NCBI GenBank assembly: GCA_039105265.1
Contig: JAPFFF010000031.1
Location: 868,001-932,000, forward strand
Reading direction: 5' to 3'
DNA length: 64,000 bases
Origin: Tritrichomonas musculus
Taxonomy: Eukaryota > Parabasalia > Tritrichomonadida > Tritrichomonadidae
The translations under genes were made by a program, and so were the position numbers. Below are positions 50,570 through 60,145 of this stretch, piece by piece (the stretch's first letter is position 1; every line of letters starts with the position of its first letter). Below the pieces are notes generated by a model, which saw only the letters and a program-made list of their open reading frames with translations, did no database searches and was not told the origin of the DNA.

Positions 50570-50720
50570 TAATACAAAAATAAAGTCACTTCATAAATTT
50601 TTTTTTTTAACTATAAATATCTTTGGATATAATTGAAATAAAAATAAGCTTAAAACATATTTATTTATATTTTTTATTATTACATGCATAAATAACAAAA
50701 AAGAGTTTTTTTCTTTTTAA

Positions 50721-51076
50721 GGGCGTACGTCCTAAAAATGTTGTAAACTTGTTAATATTGAATAAACTCATAGAATACATCTTTCAATACTTCCAAATTA
50801 TGAAAAAGTTTAGGTCAAAAATGATGATATTTGTCCTAAACGATCAGAAAACAATTATTTTTTTAGACCGATAAAATTTTACAAAAAATAATTTTGAATT
50901 AAAATATAAAAATAATGCATAAAAATATTTTTCTTTAATATATCATCAATCTATAAATAATAGACATTTTATTTTCTCCAAAATATAATTTATTCTTCAA
51001 CTTTTTTTACTCTAAAAAAGATTAAAATATTTGAGAAATCTCATTGAATTCTCATCATTCAATTGGACGTACGCCC
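50721..51076. mobile_element. 356-bp MITE with perfect 12-bp ends GGGCGTACGTCC
   Basis: GGGCGTACGTCC at 50721-50732 and its exact inverse GGACGTACGCCC at 51065-51076 bound an AT-rich interior. The GC-rich ends stand out sharply from their surroundings. I see no target duplication and no coding content. Confidence 0.65.
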
Positions 51077-52185
51077 GTAATAAAAAATTCTCTCAAATTT
51101 CCTCGTTTTATGAATATATACATTTAATAATCACTTATTTCAATATTATATTTGATTAAAAAATGAGTTATGCTATCTCATACATAATACTCACCTTTAA
51201 TTTTATAAATTCAAAAAAAAATTCCATTTAAAAGAATCATATCCTCTTTATATCAAATAAATAAATAGCAGATTGACCAACTTAACTTTTTTTTAAATTA
51301 ATAATATTTTCCAAATCTTTCTTACCTCAGATCTCAAAATTATATTTCATAAAAGACCATAAATAAATGCTTTGTGCCCTAAATATTAATTTAATTGCTA
51401 ATTTATATTAACTTTTAATTGACTTTTTGATTTCAATATATTATTATACAAATAAATAGTAAGATTACTGATTTTTATATAATAATAAAATACTATAAAA
51501 TATTATTTGATGCTTTTAAAATGAACAAAATCATTAGTTTTGGATATTTTTTCATAAAAAAAAAAAATATTTAACAGAAAAATACATTCAATATTTTCAA
51601 AGAACTCTCAATTTTTATTTATTCTTTTCTAAAGTTATTCCAAAAAAGATAAGTCACCTTATTTAAAAAGTTCAACTTTTTAATAGAATTTCTATAAAAA
51701 CACGTTGGAAAGTGACGTATCGTTTTTAAAATAGCTTTAATTTTCTTATTTAAGGATATATAATTATACTAATTTATTTATATAGCATATTGATTGAAAA
51801 TATAATTCATAATTTAATATAATAAAAAAACATTTTAAATTTTGTTAAAAATATGATCTCAAGAAAAATCACAGTAATTCAATGCAATAGAATTTTTTTT
51901 AACAGTTTAAATCATTTTTTTCAGTGAATAAAATATGAATTGCTAACTTCTCAAGGAAAAATTAAAAAATATAATCCCATAAATTATATGTTTACCAATA
52001 ACTCTCCTTTCAATTATTTGAATGAAATATTTTCTAATGCTTTTTGAAAATATGATGCTTTTTTAAGTCTAAAATCAAACATAATAATAAAAATAAAATC
52101 AAAATTAAGTATGAATATATGGATTTTGCTATCAATTTTTTAATGGGACATACAATTATCAACCTTTTATGAATTTTTTTCAAAA
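51077..52185. other. AT-rich gene-free region
   Basis: 1.1 kb of AT-rich sequence upstream of the copine gene. No gene, RNA or clear repeat. Confidence 0.5.
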
Positions 52186-54432
52186 ATGTTGATAATTGAA
52201 TGGATATTCAATTTTAAAATCATAATTTTTTATATGAAGAATGATGTGAGTCATTCTACATATTTGCAACAAGACATACACAATTTGATCAAGCCAGAAT
52301 ATTTCTTTCAGAATTTATTAAATTCAGATCCAGATCAATTCGATTTTTCAATGAATAATCTATCTTACCCTTACATAAATCTCCATGTTTCATTTGAATA
52401 TAGAACTGAACAACCAAAAAACAATTCATATTTTTGCGAATTGGCCATTAAAAGCAATGAAGTATGGAAGAAATTTGATAAAACAGAAACAAAATCTAAT
52501 GATCATAGCAAATACATCAAATGGAGCAAATTTTTTACATTAGCATATGTTTTTCAAGTTAAACAACAAATAAAATTTAGTATATACTCTAGTTTGACAG
52601 ACCCGAAACGTGAAGAATATAATAATGATTTGAATTCCAAAAATGGAATTGAATTTTCTAACGAATCACAAGACAATTTTTCAGATTTAAGTGAAAGTGA
52701 ATCAAACGAACTTTTTGGCGAATGTGAAATTTCATTATCTTCCATTGTTCAAGTATCGATATCAAAAGAGATTAAAATTAATTTAAAAAAATTCTCTCAA
52801 AACATAGAAGACTCAATTGGAACCTTGCTAATAAAAGTGGACCAAGTAGATCATTGCTCATCCATTGTCAATGGCCAATTAATTTGTGAAAAATTGAAAA
52901 AATCTCGTTGGGTTACGTGTAATGAACCTTTTTTTGTGATTTCAAAGAAAAAGTCAAATTTGAATGCCGATTCAATTTCATCACAAACGGTCAATTCCGA
53001 CCCAAATCCAAATTTGCATAATTCAAATGAAAACAACGGCATTACACCATTGAATTCTGACTTCACTCCGATATACCAAAGTGAAGTGAACAAAAAAATG
53101 CAATACAAACCGTTTTCCATTCCTTATCAAATTCTGTGCAACATGGACCGAGACCTGCCAATTAGAATCTCCTTCTTCAGCCAGCGAAAGTACAAAAAGC
53201 CAAAAATGATTGGGTACAACGATACGACTTTTTCAAGGCTTTTTTCGTCGATCGACCAAGTCCTCCCTGTCTTCCACATTGAAAATTCTGGATGTATCGT
53301 TGGCAGTTTTAAAATTGTGAGCCTCTCAATTCAACAGAAATCGAACTTTTTCGATTACTTACAAAGCGGAATAAAATTGAATTACATAACCGCTATTGAC
53401 TTCACTTCACTTCTTCCATCAGGAGGTCATGAGATAAGCATCACCCACAGCCAGGTGGAAAATACTAACTCCTCTTCCTCATCGTCTTCTCCGTCACCTG
53501 AAAATGAGCCAAGCCATTACAAAGTTCCTTTGATAACACAACCGCAAAAAAAGCGGTTAGCACGTAATTCTTTCATGGAGACAAAACCGCCGCAGATCAA
53601 CCCATATCACAACTCATTTTCTAGCTCTTCATCAACACCCTCAGAAAAAGTCGGAGCAACCGTCCGAACCGCCATTTCATGCACAAATTTAGGCAACTTG
53701 ATGCTGAAAAACGGCAGCTTAAACGGCAACTCTTCACAGCATGAAAGATGCATCAAGTCTATCGGCGAAATCCTCAGCAGTTACAACAACAGTAACACTT
53801 ATCCGACTCTTGGCTTTGGCGCCGAAATTGATGGAAAATTGAAAAATTGCTTTCCTCTCAATTTAAACGTAAACAATCCATGCGTCAGAGGAATCGAAGG
53901 CATCGTCAATGCCTACCACGAGTCTTTATGCAATAAGGAATTCAGAAGAGGAAGCCCGACATTATTCAGCCCTATAATTAAATATGCAAGCCGATACGCC
54001 ATTCAATCTTTTGAGAAAAACCGTTCTTATTCAATTCTTGTGATTTTGACAGAGGGAATCATCAACGATATGCAGGACACTATTGACGCACTCGTAGACG
54101 CAAGCAGACTCCCTTTGTCTATCATTTTGGTAGGAATGAAATCAAACAGACCTTCTGAAAATATTAATAATAGAATTAAGGCTGAAATGGAGATTTTGAA
54201 TTCGTTCAACGAAATGAATAATAATAGTAAAGCGGTTAATGCTGAATCAATCAAGCAAAATGTTCAATTGGTGAGTCGTACGGGTAGGAAAATTGAAAGA
54301 AATGTCGTAAAGTTTATATTATTCGACGACGATAAAAGTGATGCTTGGAACTCATCGGAAATTTTAAAGGATGTTCCAAGCCAACTTGTAGAATGGACTG
54401 AAATGAACGGAATTAAGTCCTACAAAGCTTGA
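52186..54432 (+). CDS. Copine (C2-C2-vWA)
   Basis: A 748-residue copine-like protein. A first C2-like region covers about 50-215 (INLHVSFEYRTEQ...WSKFFTLAYVF...GECEISLSSIV). A second covers about 225-400 (ISFFSQRKYKKPKMIGYNDTTFSRLFS). The vWA/copine domain starts near 400 with the MIDAS-like DFTSLLPSGG and continues with YPTLGFGAEIDG, NPCVRGIEGIVNAY, SILVILTEGIINDMQDT and LSIILVGMK. Copines bind membranes in a Ca2+-dependent way and recruit partners through vWA. The MIDAS is D-F-T-S where typical copines have D-F-T-x-S, and a ~100-residue Ser-rich insert lies within the vWA region. The ATG at 52186 precedes an odd hydrophobic stretch; the Met at 52234 (MKNDVSHS) may be the true start. Confidence 0.85.
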   Translation: MLIIEWIFNFKIIIFYMKNDVSHSTYLQQDIHNLIKPEYFFQNLLNSDPDQFDFSMNNLSYPYINLHVSFEYRTEQPKNNSYFCELAIKSNEVWKKFDKTETKSNDHSKYIKWSKFFTLAYVFQVKQQIKFSIYSSLTDPKREEYNNDLNSKNGIEFSNESQDNFSDLSESESNELFGECEISLSSIVQVSISKEIKINLKKFSQNIEDSIGTLLIKVDQVDHCSSIVNGQLICEKLKKSRWVTCNEPFFVISKKKSNLNADSISSQTVNSDPNPNLHNSNENNGITPLNSDFTPIYQSEVNKKMQYKPFSIPYQILCNMDRDLPIRISFFSQRKYKKPKMIGYNDTTFSRLFSSIDQVLPVFHIENSGCIVGSFKIVSLSIQQKSNFFDYLQSGIKLNYITAIDFTSLLPSGGHEISITHSQVENTNSSSSSSSPSPENEPSHYKVPLITQPQKKRLARNSFMETKPPQINPYHNSFSSSSSTPSEKVGATVRTAISCTNLGNLMLKNGSLNGNSSQHERCIKSIGEILSSYNNSNTYPTLGFGAEIDGKLKNCFPLNLNVNNPCVRGIEGIVNAYHESLCNKEFRRGSPTLFSPIIKYASRYAIQSFEKNRSYSILVILTEGIINDMQDTIDALVDASRLPLSIILVGMKSNRPSENINNRIKAEMEILNSFNEMNNNSKAVNAESIKQNVQLVSRTGRKIERNVVKFILFDDDKSDAWNSSEILKDVPSQLVEWTEMNGIKSYKA

Positions 54433-54850
54433 TAATTGTTTATTTTTGTTTTTATTATCTAAATAGATTTTATTTTATCGTTTTTGCTTTCTTTTTTTGT
54501 TTTTGTATTTATTTTTGTTGCAATTAAGTAATTGAAAGACTTCAACATGAAAAAAAAAAAAAAAAAAAAAGAATTAGACTATTCGCAAAAACTAGATTTG
54601 TTTTCCATCTATGATTTGCATGCAAAAATAGCAATATGAAGCCATAAATTTGCGTAATTTAATCTTTTTGGAAGCTGATTGATAACTCTCTTTGTTTTAC
54701 GAAGTTGTCAATTAAGTATAAAAATTTGAAAACATATAAAAATTTACACTCACAATTAATTCAAAAAAATATAAATATTTTGAGAGATCGAAATTGAATT
54801 AATTATTTTATAATATAAAAAAAGAACAATATTAAAATGATAGACAAATA
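54433..54850. other. Convergent intergenic region with an A-run
   Basis: About 420 bp between convergent genes; includes a run of about 20 A near 54550 just past the copine gene. No other feature. Confidence 0.55.
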
Positions 54851-56542
54851 TTAAACTTCGTTAATAGGAACGCCAATATAACGTGCGATCATTTTCAATT
54901 CTTCTTCAACAACAGCAAGCTTCTTAATCGAGTTACTCTTATTTCTAATATCACGAGCATATTCAATCTTTCTTATAGCGTCATCTTTAGCCTCATCAAC
55001 TTTTACATCCTCCGAATTTTCAATAAACTTCTCAATTCTGGTGGTAAGATCATCAATTTTATCTTTTTTCACAGAAACTTCTTGGATTTCGCTCTGTGCC
55101 TTGATAATTGTACTAACAAATTGTTGCTGCTTGCTTCTTTTCAGCTCGCTAGAGCCAGATGCCTTTCCGATAATAGAGAGACAATAAAGATCTTCATTTC
55201 TGCACCATAAAGCAGCTGTTATTATTGGTTTTGGAGGGTTAAACACCAAAAAACCTCCAGCGTTTGCTCCGCGTGGGAATTTTGAGATATTTAGAAGATC
55301 ATATCGTCCTATCAATTCATTACATCCCTCAGGAACTTCCTCTTTTTCTGTGAAAAAGTTGAAAACTTCACATCTAGTGTTTTCTAATAAAGCAGCTTCA
55401 GAGCAATTGGCGCTTTTATAACAGTAATCTTCAGTGACTCCGTTACATTCAACAAATAGGTTGTAAGGAGAAGATCGAGTAAGATTTGGGAATTGAAAGA
55501 GGGAAATGTTGTTCAAATTCATTAGAACATAATTTGATCCAATAGCAATGGCATCGTTAGGAGGAAGATCACGGCGAAGCTCAACTCCACCTGCTGCCTG
55601 TATAATGGCATCAACAATAAAAGAGAAACGAGAAGCACCACCGAAAATTTGAACATGATCTATTGGACCATTTGTTGCACGTTTGACTAGCTGCGAAAGA
55701 GAAGTAAGTTCATCTGAAAATAATGTTTCTAATTCGCCTCTTGAAAGAGATGTTAAAGCATTCAGTTGCTTTCGAGCTTTTTTGACACTGATATTTTTGG
55801 ATTTAGAATATTTAAGAGCAAAATACTCACTACCACATGATTCAGACCATTCATATGATGTTAAATTAACTAATGGGGTTGGGGGATTCGTTGTGCTATT
55901 CATGCTGAATACTCCACGATAGGCTTTGATAGAGGTGGCGCCAGCATCAACAAATAATATTGATTGAGGATTTTCTGAAAATCTTTTTGCAAAACGAATT
56001 GAATAAAGCGTGGCTATAGCCTGGTTATCATCAATTACACTATATAATCCTAATTCAGCGGCCCACATTGCGTCAACTACATCAGTACGCTGATCATACG
56101 TATAGTATGCAGGAACTGCAACAACAGATCCTGGAACATTTTGAAGTTCAGGAGATAAGTAAATATCTTTAATTAAAAGTGCAAGCATTTCGGATGCATT
56201 CACAAATGGCGGGAAATTAAAATTAGAATTGTTTGAAGGCTTACGGCCAATTAAGCGAGGAACAAAAGCTGAGCCATATTCTGGCTTTTTTTTTAAAAGG
56301 CGAAGAGCATCATCACCTACTTTGATAGGAACTTTTAATGCTTCTATATTAGTCAAATGACGATTAGGATAATTGTCTAACTTAAATGCTACTGCTGATG
56401 GCGTCATCATTTTATTTTGTGAATTGGGAACAATTTTAATATTTCCATCAAGATCCATTATAGAAACTTTTATATATTGAGTTCCGAGATCTATTGCTCC
56501 ATATGAAGCAAAAATTTTATGAATAAAAAAGAACAAAATCAT
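54851..56542 (-). CDS. ER Hsp70-like chaperone (Lhs1/HYOU1 type)
   Basis: A 563-residue divergent Hsp70. The N terminus is a signal peptide (MILFFFIHKIFASYG), then the actin-fold ATPase: GAIDLGTQYIKVSIM (phosphate 1), PGSVVAVPAYYTYDQR, ILFVDAGATSIKAYRG (phosphate 2) and VQIFGGASRFSFIVDAI (adenosine/hinge). After about residue 370 there is a compact, Cys-containing region and a helical, Lys/Glu-rich end; no classical beta-sandwich is obvious. The signal peptide and divergence place it with GRP170/Lhs1 (HYOU1), ER co-chaperones acting as exchange factors for BiP. There is no C-terminal KDEL-type signal (ends INEV), and it is shorter than the 850-1000 residues of relatives. Head-to-head with SLU7, 102 bp between ATGs. 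Confidence 0.8.
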   Translation of the reverse strand: MILFFFIHKIFASYGAIDLGTQYIKVSIMDLDGNIKIVPNSQNKMMTPSAVAFKLDNYPNRHLTNIEALKVPIKVGDDALRLLKKKPEYGSAFVPRLIGRKPSNNSNFNFPPFVNASEMLALLIKDIYLSPELQNVPGSVVAVPAYYTYDQRTDVVDAMWAAELGLYSVIDDNQAIATLYSIRFAKRFSENPQSILFVDAGATSIKAYRGVFSMNSTTNPPTPLVNLTSYEWSESCGSEYFALKYSKSKNISVKKARKQLNALTSLSRGELETLFSDELTSLSQLVKRATNGPIDHVQIFGGASRFSFIVDAIIQAAGGVELRRDLPPNDAIAIGSNYVLMNLNNISLFQFPNLTRSSPYNLFVECNGVTEDYCYKSANCSEAALLENTRCEVFNFFTEKEEVPEGCNELIGRYDLLNISKFPRGANAGGFLVFNPPKPIITAALWCRNEDLYCLSIIGKASGSSELKRSKQQQFVSTIIKAQSEIQEVSVKKDKIDDLTTRIEKFIENSEDVKVDEAKDDAIRKIEYARDIRNKSNSIKKLAVVEEELKMIARYIGVPINEV

Positions 56543-56598
56543 GATTAAGAAATATTTACGATTAAATGGCAGTCAATTATAATTTCAATATTTTTTAA

Positions 56599-56604
56599 TC
56601 ACAT
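56599..56604 (+). promoter_or_regulatory. Putative initiator TCACAT of SLU7
   Basis: TCACAT fits TCA(+1)Y-W-Y and lies 41 nt upstream of the SLU7 ATG at 56645, in the short divergent promoter shared with the Hsp70 gene. Confidence 0.4.
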
Positions 56605-56644
56605 TTTCAATTTTTTGAAAAAGTTTTTAAAAGATTTTAAAAAA

Positions 56645-57409
56645 ATGGAAAAAAATTTTGATCCTGATATTATTCCTCCAGAAGGAGATATAACAGGGGC
56701 AAAGCTCCCATCCTATATGAGGAAAGCTCCCTGGTATTTTAATACAGGAAAAGATAGTCTTGATCACCTTCGAATGACTCCATGGGCACAACCAAAGCAA
56801 AGCAGTCTTAGTGAATTTGTTAAACATGGCCGTCTTCGTAATAAAGTTCTTGTTAAATGGAAGCCTGGGTGCTGTAAGAACTGCGGAGCTTCAACTCATA
56901 CTGAATTTGATTGTCCAGAACGTCCTAGAAAACGTACAGCACGTATTACCGGTGAAAGTATTATTGAAAAAGAAGTTATAGAAGAGCAAGATCTTAGCTA
57001 TGACGCAAAACGCGATTGCTATGCTAACTTTGATAAAACTAGGTGGTGGCATGAAGTTCGTGGACACTATCGTCATGCAGATAAAGTAAGATTACAGAAT
57101 AACCAAACAAATACTGAAAAAATTGTTATTCAAGAAGAATATGGTCATGCTGGATTTAGAAATCGTCTTGATACAGCTGATTATATTGACTCTATTGGAA
57201 AAGTTAAACATGTTACAGAAGAACCAGATGATCTCTTTGTGAAACCAGTTGCTAAAGATAATAAATCTAAAGAAGTTTTCTTAATGGCATGGGAAGGTGA
57301 TGAAAATGCAAGAAGAAAGAATAGAGGATTAGATCAGAAGAAAACAAATGAAGATGAGTTTTCTATTAATAATCCAAAATTAATTAATGCAAATGCTATT
57401 GAAGATTAA
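56645..57409 (+). CDS. SLU7: Pre-mRNA splicing factor SLU7
   Basis: A 254-residue protein. The start region contains YMRKAPWYFNTGKDSLDHL (the SLU7 N-terminal motif), then a CCHC zinc knuckle CKNCGASTHTEFDC (C-x2-C-x4-H-x4-C) followed by PERPRKR and YDAKRDCYANFD. SLU7 acts in the second catalytic step of splicing, in 3' splice-site choice with Prp18. An in-frame TTG lies upstream, but the true start is the ATG at 56645 after an A-run. At 254 residues it is shorter than yeast/human forms (380-590), having lost most of the C-terminal region. The stop is in TAAA context. Supports a working spliceosome, as expected for trichomonads with few introns. Confidence 0.93.
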   Translation: MEKNFDPDIIPPEGDITGAKLPSYMRKAPWYFNTGKDSLDHLRMTPWAQPKQSSLSEFVKHGRLRNKVLVKWKPGCCKNCGASTHTEFDCPERPRKRTARITGESIIEKEVIEEQDLSYDAKRDCYANFDKTRWWHEVRGHYRHADKVRLQNNQTNTEKIVIQEEYGHAGFRNRLDTADYIDSIGKVKHVTEEPDDLFVKPVAKDNKSKEVFLMAWEGDENARRKNRGLDQKKTNEDEFSINNPKLINANAIED

Positions 57410-57486
57410 AGAAAATATTTGTTTAATTTTTTAAACTTTCGAATGTATAAAATTTATATTGTAAATGCTTAATAGTTTTTTTTTTA

Positions 57487-59619
57487 ATGAAATATCAGCG
57501 TAAATATCAATGCAAGAATATCAAAGAAATTTTTGAATGCATTTCGATCAAAATATTTTTTAATATGGAAATTTCATCTTCATGGAAATTACACTCTGAA
57601 AGCAATACAAAATTAAATATCAATGAATTATCATTTAATCAATGCTTATTTTCTCCAGATGGCAAAACTTTTTGCCAATGCGGATCTAGTTCAATTACAT
57701 TTATAACAAATGATAAAACTAGTTCAATCGCACCGCCCACTCATTCCAAAGAGGAGATAAGATGTATTTCTACAGCTTTTACAACACCATGGATTTTATC
57801 AATTGGTACATCAGAAGGTAGAGTTATATTTTATGATCATTCGACCGAAAAATATACTGACATTTCACCAGACAGCCAGCCAGTTTTATTTACCAAAATG
57901 TGTTCATATTCAGAAAGCTACTTTACAAAACCATATCCTGTATTATTTATTCAATATCCAAAAGGAATTTGCGCTACAATCGATAAGGATAAACTTCTCC
58001 AATGCATTCAAAATAACACTCCAGAAAATATTCAATTTACAAAATGGCAACTTTCAAATGATAAAAATATAAAAGATTCTCTTATCGTTAATTCAAATAT
58101 ACCATTCCCAATCTTTCCTAACTTACATAAATTTCCCGCTGTTTATTCTGTTGGTAAACCTTTTATCTCAGTGTCATCCATATCTCGTGTTGCAGATGAA
58201 TCAAATACAGAAAAGTTCAAAAAAGCAGCAAGCAGATTGCTTAAATGGGTATTTTTACAAGAAGATGATGCTGAAGAAAAACCGGAAATACCTATAAATA
58301 AGGCTTTAGCCCAATGGGAGCTTAATGATGATAAACGAGAAGGCACATCAATGGCAGCAGATCCTACAGGTCGATGGATTGCCATATGCGATAATATGTT
58401 TAGAGTTATTATTGTCGATTCAATATTTGGCCATATAACTAAAGTATTAAAAGGATATAGAGATGCTCAAATTGCCTGGTTTTCGCAACCTAAATCAAAA
58501 GGAAGTGAAAATCCTCCAAATTCATTTTTAGTTGTTTATGTACCGACACGTGAAATCATTGTTGTCTGTTCCATTCCAAATGGCAATACCGTTGCAGCAG
58601 TTAAAGTTACTCGTGATGGCAAGCTCTTCCAAACAATTGATGATGATTCGAAATATGGCGCTACTTTTGTTTATCCCACTGGTGATGTTGCAATTCTAAA
58701 TATTACAGCATCAGCAAACGACGAGGACAGCAACGAAGGTGAAAGTCCAACTAATGAATCCTTTGATGATTGTCATTTTAAGTTCCCAAGCATTGTAACT
58801 GCCGAGAAAGATCCTTCAATCCAAAAACTTCAGAAATTGCTTCTTCAGAAAAAGTGGGAATACGAAGAGGTCAAAAAGTTGGCCAACAACATCACAGACA
58901 AAATCGTTGGTGGCTATTTCATCAAAATTCTCATCAATTCGAGCATGCCACGTTCCACTGAGGGAACTGAAGCCGAAGACGATTTTCTCTTAACGGTCGT
59001 CAACACAATTTCCGCAAAATTGAATGTCGAGGCATTTGAAGGAAGTTCACGTGAATTCTTTGACAGCTGCTACTCATCGACAACCACCGGTGGAGAGGAT
59101 GACCTCACCGTCTACAAAGTTCTCTGTGAAAAGTGGCAGCAGTATTCAAAATTTGAGAAGGTAACTTTTTCAGAGGATAAATATCCGAAGACAAATTTGA
59201 CTGACAAGTACAAGAGTCAGGTCAGCAACATCATTGATGCTGTTTACCCATCCGATTCAAAAAGTGGTATCGTTGTCCCTCATGAAGCAGTGCGCGTTCC
59301 TCCCCTCAGGTCATTCTTGCTCTGCCCACTGAAGTCGACGATGTTCTTCTTCTCGTTCATGAGGTCGAGTGATGTGAAAGTTGACTCACTTTTTGAATCA
59401 TTCAGAATTTCAAGAGAAAATAGAAACGAGTTCATTCTGCAGTTCTTGATCTGGATCGTGAAGTGCCAGCCGGCGCAGGTCTTGCTCACGCAGGACGCAA
59501 TTGCTGACTTTCTTGGTGTGAAGGTTGTCAAAAGCATTGCCCAAAAGAACTACAAGAAACTGGACGTGAGCTCGAATGCTTTCAAGGCTGCTGCTCTCTC
59601 TGGCTTTCTATCTTTTTAA
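57487..59619 (+). CDS. Rab3GAP non-catalytic subunit-like (RAB3GAP2 N-terminal domain)
   Basis: A 710-residue protein with a beta-rich WD-like N-terminal region (from about 50, FSPDGKTFCQCGSSSITFI). It contains the RAB3GAP2-N signature around 270-340: WELNDDKREGTSMAADPTGRWIAICDNMFRVIIVDS, HITKVLKGYRDAQIAWF, then FLVVYVPTREIIVVCS. In animals and plants RAB3GAP2 pairs with RAB3GAP1 to exchange nucleotide on Rab18 and hydrolyse GTP on Rab3. The C-terminal half is helical and unassigned. An internal ATG at 57565 (MEISSSWKLH) is the better start, since the first 26 residues are Lys/Ile-rich and poorly conserved in kind. It fits with the two Rab genes in the window. Downstream lies an A-run at about 59710. 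Confidence 0.8.
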   Translation: MKYQRKYQCKNIKEIFECISIKIFFNMEISSSWKLHSESNTKLNINELSFNQCLFSPDGKTFCQCGSSSITFITNDKTSSIAPPTHSKEEIRCISTAFTTPWILSIGTSEGRVIFYDHSTEKYTDISPDSQPVLFTKMCSYSESYFTKPYPVLFIQYPKGICATIDKDKLLQCIQNNTPENIQFTKWQLSNDKNIKDSLIVNSNIPFPIFPNLHKFPAVYSVGKPFISVSSISRVADESNTEKFKKAASRLLKWVFLQEDDAEEKPEIPINKALAQWELNDDKREGTSMAADPTGRWIAICDNMFRVIIVDSIFGHITKVLKGYRDAQIAWFSQPKSKGSENPPNSFLVVYVPTREIIVVCSIPNGNTVAAVKVTRDGKLFQTIDDDSKYGATFVYPTGDVAILNITASANDEDSNEGESPTNESFDDCHFKFPSIVTAEKDPSIQKLQKLLLQKKWEYEEVKKLANNITDKIVGGYFIKILINSSMPRSTEGTEAEDDFLLTVVNTISAKLNVEAFEGSSREFFDSCYSSTTTGGEDDLTVYKVLCEKWQQYSKFEKVTFSEDKYPKTNLTDKYKSQVSNIIDAVYPSDSKSGIVVPHEAVRVPPLRSFLLCPLKSTMFFFSFMRSSDVKVDSLFESFRISRENRNEFILQFLIWIVKCQPAQVLLTQDAIADFLGVKVVKSIAQKNYKKLDVSSNAFKAAALSGFLSF

Positions 59620-59761
59620 CTATTTAAAAAATATATATTATCATGCCTACATTCTCATTGCTATCTTTTCTTTCATTCATTCTAATCTTAAATAAATATT
59701 TGAATGTGAAAAAAAAAAAAAAAAAAAAAAAAAAACATTCTTTCAAAAAGTTAAAAAAAAA

Positions 59762-60122
59762 GGGGGAATCGTATTTTTCTACGCCACTTTTTGAAAACTT
59801 TTAAACTTTTTGAATACTTTTTTAATTCAATTTTTACTAAATAATGCATAATTATATAGTTCAAATATCTTCCCGATTCATCCAGCAATTAAAGGAACCA
59901 GATTCGGCTTCGTGCAGTCCCGTGGTGATCACTGGTGCGTATATCCCCGAAAAATTAAGTAAAAATAAACAAATTTATATCAAAAAAAGTAAATAGTTAT
60001 AACTATTTCATAACATAGTAACTCAAATTTCACCTTAAGATGGCGGTTTTTTACTTTCCATGAGTAGCTACTCAAGGATAGAAAAACCATTCAAAAAGTG
60101 GCGTAGAAAAAAACGATTGTCC
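59762..60122. mobile_element. ~360-bp MITE, ends AATCGT..TTTCTACGCCACTTTTTGAA
   Basis: The left arm (59767-59795) reads AATCGTATTTTTCTACGCCA and continues CTTTTTGAA; the right arm (60090-60118) is its inverse with one mismatch. Arms ~29 bp; a few extra G/A bases extend them. Both sides border A-runs, so the target duplication cannot be told. The middle contains a GC-richer patch (59895-59945, around GTGGTGATCACTGG) that may be derived from a larger parent. Confidence 0.75.
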
Positions 60123-60145
60123 AAAAAAAAAAAAAAAATTGGTTG

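Noticed and set aside
59705-59740. Long A-run after the Rab3GAP2-like gene as a retroposed poly-A tail
   Set aside because: Similar A/T runs occur elsewhere in intergenic DNA (21322, 54550, 61005), and there is no target duplication or processed copy beside it.
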